DNA from: Bugula neritina
Lineage: Eukaryota; Bryozoa; Gymnolaemata; Cheilostomatida; Bugulidae
DNA length: 64,000 nt
Direction of reading: 5' to 3'
Assembly (NCBI GenBank): GCA_964035545.1
Contig: OZ037769.1
Location: 13,010,633-13,074,632, forward strand
Part shown: piece by piece, positions 57,401 through 64,000 of the stretch
How the letters are laid out: each line of letters starts with the position of its first letter
Numbering within the stretch: position 1 is the stretch's first letter
The notes under the pieces: model-generated
What the model was told of the DNA's origin: nothing
The model's database searches: none
The model's input: only the letters and a program-made list of their open reading frames with translations
Position numbers and translations under genes: made by a program

Positions 57401-60400
57401 TACTAGCAATGGAAAGCACACTATGTCCTCTACACCAGTTTTGATTGGGTAGAACGTGAAATAATAAAACAATTTGTCTATATTTTATATCATCATGCAC
57501 TTCTATAGGTGCAGCAATTGCAAGCATTTGTGTTTTATTTTGTTAGATTGACGGGATTAGAATTCCAGATAAAATTGAAACTGTTCACCACGTCTCAAAT
57601 ATTCTTCTACAAAAACCAGGAAAGATGACTCTAAAAGAGCTGATAGAAGCGGAGAAATCTGTGAGTGGCAGACAGATGAAAGAGAACAGGTAAATATTTA
57701 CCAAAGTCCCGAAAAGTGTTGCTTTGTTTTTGGTAATGACATCAAAAATACCCAAGTCCTAAAAATTAATATCACTTTGGTTTTGATACAATTTTTATTT
57801 TCGCTTCAGTTTGACAACTAATTTTAGAACTTTTAAATTTTTTATTAAGAGATTGAAGAGTTTAGTTGATTTTTAATTTAATTATTCACCAGATTTGAGC
57901 AAGCCGTGAGGAAGAACGTGTATGAAGAACGGCAGAATCAGTTACGCTGGCAGGTAAAGATCGGTGACACAGCTATGAAGCCCCAGGACAAGGCAAAGAT
58001 AGTTTCTGAGAGACAGCATTCCTGGGCCATCTATCGGGTATGTATTCCTAACTTTCGCCTCAAAGAGTTTTGATATAGCATTACCTGCTTCTTGGGGACA
58101 TCAGTGTATAGTGAGGAAGGGCGAGGGGTAGTGTTGTATCTGATTTTAGTCAATGTATCATAGAGTTTTAGTATTCATGGAGTTATTAATTAGATTATAT
58201 CCTTATAAGCTAGAACAAACATAGAAGGGAGTGAGGGTCAGTCTATATGACCACCATTTGGCTCACTTATACTTATGAGTTGTCCGCTCTAACTTTCTCT
58301 TAACTTTCTTGTTTCAATAGTAATTTGTGTGTAAGGTGTTAAATATATCTATAGACATGTTATTGTTGTAGTCACTCGAAATTGTTATTAACATCTGTAG
58401 ATTGTGTAAAAATGAAAAAAAAGATTTTTTTTTTTTAAATTATAAGTAGGTGACTATTTTTAAATTATATGAGAAGATAGTTTAAGGTGCATGTAGTCGT
58501 TTGTAATCTTGGAGTCCTGTTTGCTGTAGTTCCATAATACTAGATGATCAGTTAGTAGGGGACGCATACCTTTTGCCTCTCTAGCAGTCTTGTTCCTATT
58601 TATAGGAACTGAGAGGAGATCCAACTCCGTCTGAAGAGAGAAGACGGACTGAGACTGAGTCACTTTGGAGAAGAACTCTGCGAGATGCATCACAGGTACC
58701 TCTAGAGTGTTTACTATTACCTCTAGAGTGTTTACTATTACTTCTAGAGTGTTTATTATTACCTGTATAGTGTTTACTATTACCTATACAGTGTTTATTA
58801 TTACCTGTATAGTGTTTACTATTACCTCTAGAGTGTTTACTATTACCTGTAGAGTGTTTACTATTATCTCTCTAAAGTGTTTACTATTACCTCTAGAGTG
58901 CTTTTTATTACCTATATAGTGTTTACTATTACCTATATAGTGCTTAATATTACCTATACAGTGTTTATTATTACCTGTATATTGTTTATTATTTACCATA
59001 ACTTATTTATAAACCTTACTAATATTATATACTTGCAGCAAAAGCATAATTTTCCAAAGTTGGTTAAATTTGCAAGTATTTTAGCTGATTACTGGAAAGT
59101 GTAAAATGTAGCAGACTTTTTGGAGAATAACCAAATATTTTGTTACTAAAATAATATTTTACCGGTTGCTTCATTTTTAGCTGGCAGAGGAAGGAATACA
59201 GTTTGACTTGTATACGAACAACCCCTGGTCCACCCGTCATAGCGCCACAGATAAGTTTACCCAGGCAGCCAGGAAGGTACTCAGTCTATTTATCTTTACT
59301 CTGCTACCATAGCTTCAGAATCCTAATAAATTACGTCTGAAATTTAGAATTCTCACTACAATTGTTTTCGATTTAATCATCTAGATAATTATGAGAAATC
59401 GGGCTAAGAAGAATCTGAAGCAGCTAAATGGTTTCCTCAAGAACTGGAACAAGAAGCAAGAGATGCTGGAAGGAGGGCAGGGCGAGACATCGTGTGGTAA
59501 ACAAGCTGTGAAACGCGTGCCAGTTATAGGTTAATTATTTACTAATGCTTTCTAGTCGCATCACTATTTTACACGGGCCTGACAGGCAAGTAGAGAGTGA
59601 ATACACAGACACGAGTGGGTTTAGAGTGAATACACACTGAATTGTTTGCATGTTACACACAAAAGGCACCTATACTTGGTGCTCGGTTTGCTTGCTGGAG
59701 TGTTGAATAGCTCTCTATCACAGAGTACTAATCCAATAACTCTTAATCCTCCCTAAAGACCAAGTCTTGTGAATAACTTGATGACATGGAATTAAAAAGT
59801 TTGTGGGTTGAAAAGTTCATGGTTTTTGACAATTGACTAGAAAACTAAATTTAAATTAATGAAACGTATAAGAGCACACTGATTAAAACACCTCCAGTTT
59901 AACCTTCAAAAAATAAAGAAAATTCTCTTTTTTCTCCACACACTATGCACTAGCTATGCAATGTACAATATATTTTATTTGCTTTGAAGTAGCATGTTAA
60001 GTAATAGAATAGCATGATGTAGAAGCTGTAATGCATGCTGCAGTAGTATACACAGATATATTAGTGTTGTAGTGTATACATTGCATAGTATATAGAACAT
60101 GATCTCTATAGTACCCTCTGTCAGTGAGTATCTACTCTGTGTGCTGTAGACCCTGAAGAGGAAGATATCTCTGACACATCAACCATTAAGCTCCGCCCCA
60201 TATTAGCATCCACCAAAGTAGTTCACGCGAAATACCCGTTTTTTGTACCTCCTAACAAGAAAGACGAACTGGCGCCAGACGCGCTGAACGAAGTAGTCAC
60301 TTATGAGACTGACATAGACTTGGGAGTCAAAACTCCTTTCTTTGATCTACAAGTGCCTGCTCAGTCCAGACTCATGGGGTACAATGATCACGAAATACAC

Positions 60401-63400
60401 TTGGGCTATGACTATGTAGAACCTGTGCTAGCTCGATCTCTACGTACTGGTGCCCAGGTGAGACACATACTTGCTCTTAGAAGTCATGAGTGAACTGTTA
60501 TTGTTACATAAAAGGAGTAGGCGTGGTCTAGTGGCTAGAGCACTGGCTCAGTAAGCTCTAGTCTCAGCAGGGCTAATGTTGTGATACACACCAAGTCCTG
60601 GAAATATTGCAATTCATGTTTTATTACACTTATTAGTTTGATTTTTAGAAGTTGTCTTCTCAAATATTAGCGGCACACTGACAAGTTGCTGCTTCTTAGG
60701 TTTAAAATTAACCTTGTTTTCTAAAATATGAATTTAAACAGATAAGGCAGAATTATTACTACCTATCATGTAGTCTGAGAAACTGCTGCGCTGTAGCCCA
60801 GATACATACAGATATTAGTGAAGTTTAATATATTTTACTAATAATTTGCTTTTTATGGAGTTGTCTTCCTATGGGGGTTTTTTCTGTAATGTCAACTAAG
60901 AGAATGTTTTTGGCCTTTCTATTGGAAGTACAACTCCTCATCAAATCCTTACTTTTAGAATAAAAAAAGGAAAATATTCTAAAACTTGTCCCCATGCGAT
61001 TAGCTTGTAAATAGCTTGAATATAATTCATCAGTGGTGAATTGAAAAATTATAGGTAAAAAATCCCTTATTGTATTTTAAATTTATTTTGAGATACATAA
61101 TTTCAAAACATCCATATGTTTACATGTGGAGTTATCTTCTTGTAATTAGAAAACTTTTCATCTACCTTCAAGTAAGTATATGTACCAACGACCCAGGTTT
61201 TACTATAGCACTACATTTAACTGCGGGCTGTGTAATAACCTGCCCCATACTTTCAGGATGAAATTGTGAACTTAGTGAAGCCTCACGAGGCAGTTGCAAG
61301 TCGGTCTGAAGTTCTTAGTAAGTCAGCGAATGGTGAGAACAAGAAAGAATCTTCCAGAAGAGTCACCTCACTGAGAGTTGAAGATCTCGAGGAACATGAA
61401 GCAGAAAAGTCTGACATGAAGAAGGGCGGGGTGACTACCGCCCTCACCCCACCCGAAGCTATGTTCAAACCTATAGAGTACCCTCCGCTACACATCTTTG
61501 TAAGTGCAGACGTACTAATTTTTATTCATTCATTATTTCAGAAAGCTTCTTTTTTATCCCAGATTCTGAAATTTTCGTTTCAGTTTTCAAAGTTGCTTTT
61601 ATAAATGAAGAAGTAACTGCAAATATGAACAGTTTTTATAATGTTTTTGAGTTACTTTCCGCAGTAATAGAGCTATTTTCAAAGCTTAGTTAAAACAAGT
61701 TAGGGGAGATTACTCTCGATTTGATTTTATCTTAGTAAGTTTCACCCATATAAAATACATAGTGTAGCTGATAATCAAATGCCAATTAATTTTGACAATA
61801 GAATTTATTAGGTCTGTAAATCTCTTCAAATGTGTTTTCCTTAATTTAATTTAATTGAATTATCTAAAAGGCAATGCATTAGGAACATACTGCTAGACTT
61901 TGAATGGTGAAACTGCAAAGAGTTTTATGCACACAAGAGCAATCCATGTAGTGTGCTATTTGTTTACCTGCAGAATGCAACTCCTGGACTACAAGTTTTC
62001 AAATCCCCAGTAGCGTATGCCGAAGTTGACTCGGACTACCACCTCTGCCCGTTACCGAAGTACACTTTACAACCAGTTGAACCATCGCAACATAAGAGCA
62101 CACAGAAAGAGTTCCTAGACAGGGAGGTTAGTGTATAGCCCTAGAGCTAGGGGCTAACAAAGGGGGACATGTGCATGCAACTACTGTAAACTCCAACATT
62201 AGGAAAGCATTCCTTGTGAGATTAAGTTTAATTTAAGTAGCATTGGGAGTGCTAAGTTGGAATCTTTCCATAAGCAGCTCCGAGTTGGGGGTGACTGAGT
62301 GCAGTAGTTTAGGGTTCTGTGTTTAGGCTTGGGGGCTCAAAGTATCATCCCAAACCCCCAACTTTAAACTGGAGAACCCGAAACTACTGCACTCAATCAC
62401 CGCCAACTCAGATATAGATGATTCCGCTAAGTAGAGCGGAATGCAACTTTCTCTGTGGCAGCTGCTATTGGATAGAAATATATGCTAATCAGGTCGATTC
62501 ATGTGACTAATTGCTCTCTCATAATATATTGGCTGTGCGTTTTTTACAGGACGTTATTAAAGGTACAATGACATGGAAGAAATTTCCCTCACAAGGTTTA
62601 ACATCTTTGTCTAATGTACCAACTCTCTCCAACGTGTGGGTGCCTCGATGGAACGACCCCTTTAGTGATGACCTTCTGCCACTTGAGGTTCCAAGTCTAC
62701 AATCTGGTTTGGCAGAAGAAGATGTTTTAGAACAGTATGTTAAGTCATACATAGTATAGTTGTTGAGTCATACATGGTATAGTATAGTTGAGTCATACAT
62801 GGTATAGTTGTTGAGTCATACATGGTATAGTTGTTGAGACATACATGGTATAGTTGTTGAATCATACGTGGTATAGTTGTTGAGTCATACATAGTATAGT
62901 TGTTGAGTCATACATGGTATAGTTGTTGAGTCATACATGGTATAGTTGTTGAGTCATACATGGTATAGTTGTCGAGTCATACATGGTATAGCTGTTGAGT
63001 CATACATGGTATAGTTGTTGAGTCATACATGGTATAGTTGTTAAGTCATACATAGTATAGTTGTTGAGTCATACATGGTATAGTTGTTGAGTCATACATG
63101 GTATAGTTGTTAAGTCATACATGGTATAGTTGTTAAGTCATACATGGTATAGTTGTTGAGTCATACATGGTATAGTATAGTTGAGACATACATGGTATAG
63201 TTGTTGAATCATACGTGGTATAGTTGTTGAGTCATACATAGTATAGTTGTTGAGTCATACATGGTATAGTTGTTGAGTCATACATGGTATAGTTGTTGAG
63301 TCATACATGGTATAGTTGTCGAGTCATACATGGTATAGCTGTTGAGTCATACATGGTATAGTTGTTGAGTCATACATGGTATAGTTGTTAAGTCATACAT

Positions 63401-64000
63401 AGTATAGTTGTTGAGTCATACATGGTATAGTTGTTGAGTCATACATGGTATAGTTGTTAAGTCATACATGGTATAGTTGTTAAGTCATACATAGTATAGT
63501 TGTTGAGTCATACATAGTATAGTTGTTGAGTCATACATAGTATAGTTGTTGAGTCATACATACGTTGTATAGTTGTAGGGATTGTTACACGCCTACCCAA
63601 TCTTTCTCATACATGTCATGTGATCACATAGTAGGCTACAGAAATAGGTGTTGTAGGCGTTGTGTACTGTATAACTCTAGCTGAGACTATAGTCTTGCAG
63701 GCTACTTGGAAAGTTTTATCAGATATATTTAAAAGATTGGAGTTATGTCTCTTGCTTTGAATTGTGAGTTAATTATCCCAATTGTGATCACCGCAAAAGT
63801 ATTTTAATGTCCAAAAAATATTATACTGAAATATATAGATTGAACTTTATTTTGTATTTCAATTTGAAATATAATTTAATTTTACGAAAATAAATACTTG
63901 CTGAAGCTGTTAAAACTGCACACATGACTTGATATGTAATCATACGACTAGCTATAAGCTGTGATATATTCATAGTATGGATGAAGAAGGCGATGACATG
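54492..64000 (+). CDS. CFAP221: Cilia- and flagella-associated protein 221 (PCDP1), 3' partial
   Basis: Sixteen exons in phase: 54492-54609, 55390-55673, 56088-56188, 56343-56446, 56690-56849, 57101-57242, 57547-57689, 57893-58037, 58606-58695, 59181-59276, 59385-59496, 60150-60457, 61257-61499, 61974-62126, 62550-62734, 63976 onward; about 803 residues so far (human 840). CFAP221 is a calmodulin-binding central-pair projection protein of motile cilia. Hallmarks: VPNHLLSS near the start; an ASH/MSP-like N-terminal beta domain with IIPPQTRHFNIKY, FTPEDYRYYYDSIRIH, IPIHAYPVM and VDFEFQL; then a helical part with KFTQAARKIIMRNRAKKN, a basic amphipathic candidate calmodulin site; then PPEAMFKPIEYPPLHIF. 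Exon 3 ends in a GC donor (GAGAG|GCAAGT). Introns 9 and 15 carry minisatellites that begin next to their donors. The last exon is short in view and less certain. Confidence 0.93.
58698..58990. repeat. 21-bp minisatellite, about 14 copies, CFAP221 intron 9
   Basis: Unit ACCTCTAGAGTGTTTACTATT, with CTGTATAGTG and CTATACAGTG variants. The first copy starts at intron base +3, directly after the exon 9 donor CACAG|GT. Open frames on both strands are artefacts of a unit divisible by three. Confidence 0.93.
60515..60605 (+). mobile_element. Partial tRNA-like SINE head in CFAP221 intron 12
   Basis: GCGTGGTCTAGTGGCTAGAG followed by a tRNA-like stretch with a degraded B box (TCTAGTCTCAGC). The body after about 60,600 does not match family A, so it is truncated or belongs to another family. 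Confidence 0.45.
62281..62410. repeat. Imperfect 130-bp inverted repeat (MITE-like) in CFAP221 intron 14
   Basis: CGAGTTGGGGGTGACTGAGT GCAGTAGTTT-type sequence at the left is matched, inverted and with several mismatches, by the right half (ACTACTGCACTCAATCACCG then CCAACTCA). It would fold into a long hairpin. No target duplication was identified. Confidence 0.65.
62739..63576. repeat. 23-bp minisatellite, about 37 copies, CFAP221 intron 15
   Basis: Unit TATAGTTGTTGAGTCATACA followed by TGG. It begins within five bases of the exon 15 donor (ACA|GTATGT). A block carrying rare variants (ATCATACGTG at 62861 and 63208; GTCGAG at 62971 and 63318) recurs after 347 bp, showing that a stretch of about 15 units was itself duplicated. 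Confidence 0.93.
63577..63975. other. End of CFAP221 intron 15
   Basis: AT-rich unique sequence between the minisatellite and the acceptor at 63975 (ATTCATAG). No repeat or exon was seen. Confidence 0.4.

Noticed and set aside
58665-59104. Phe/Ile/Val-rich frames after CFAP221 exon 9 and their minus-strand counterparts
   Set aside because: They translate a 21-bp minisatellite.

Overview
This window is nuclear DNA from an invertebrate animal. It is AT-rich, its genes are split into many short exons with GT-AG introns, and it carries tRNA-derived SINEs, cut-and-paste transposons, MITEs and many minisatellites. The proteins are typical metazoan ones (MPV17-like, MTHFS, spinster, collagen/EGF, MEIG1, CFAP221). 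A ciliated or flagellated-sperm animal, perhaps a lophotrochozoan, fits, but the species cannot be fixed from the sequence alone. All gene models were built by reading exons by eye, checking splice sites and codon phase, and comparing with remembered family features; no database search was run.

Layout: 1-3.0 kb holds the remains of a DNA transposon, a YqaJ-type nuclease gene (+) convergent with a THAP-HTH-DDE transposase (-) that has one in-frame stop. At 5.4-5.6 kb lies an orphan terminal exon resembling a GOLD domain. An MPV17-like membrane protein (+, 4 exons) spans 8.9-13.1 kb. A Ser/Arg-rich tail-anchored protein of unknown function (+, 4 coding exons) spans 19.5-23.1 kb, with a possible 5' UTR exon near 16.4-16.7 kb. 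MTHFS, 5-formyltetrahydrofolate cyclo-ligase (-, 3 exons), spans 24.2-26.3 kb. A spinster-family transporter (+, 11 exons) spans 29.9-39.7 kb. A membrane-anchored collagen/EGF protein (+, 11 exons) spans 41.6-51.4 kb; its seventh intron hosts a 3.6-kb inverted-repeat transposon. MEIG1 (-, 2 exons) spans 52.0-53.1 kb. CFAP221 (+, 16 exons seen, running off the window) spans 54.5-64.0 kb.

Genes acting together: MEIG1 and CFAP221 are head-to-head and both belong to the cilium/sperm-flagellum programme; their shared 1.35-kb interval holds two RFX X-box-like motifs. The other neighbours have no obvious common pathway.

The most unusual signal is that several tandem repeats are built from, or start or end exactly at, splice junctions. 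In the spinster gene about 82 perfect-register copies of a 20-bp unit consist of the last 9 exon bases plus the first 11 intron bases, so the 5' splice site is repeated about 82 times. In the MPV17-like gene about 84 copies of a 23-bp unit end exactly at, and repeat, the 3' splice site. The tail-anchored gene has its donor in four copies, the second giving an in-frame 14-codon extension. Spinster exon 5 has its acceptor twice. Two CFAP221 arrays start within a few bases of a donor. This looks like recurrent expansion of exon-intron boundaries and is the main candidate for something undescribed.
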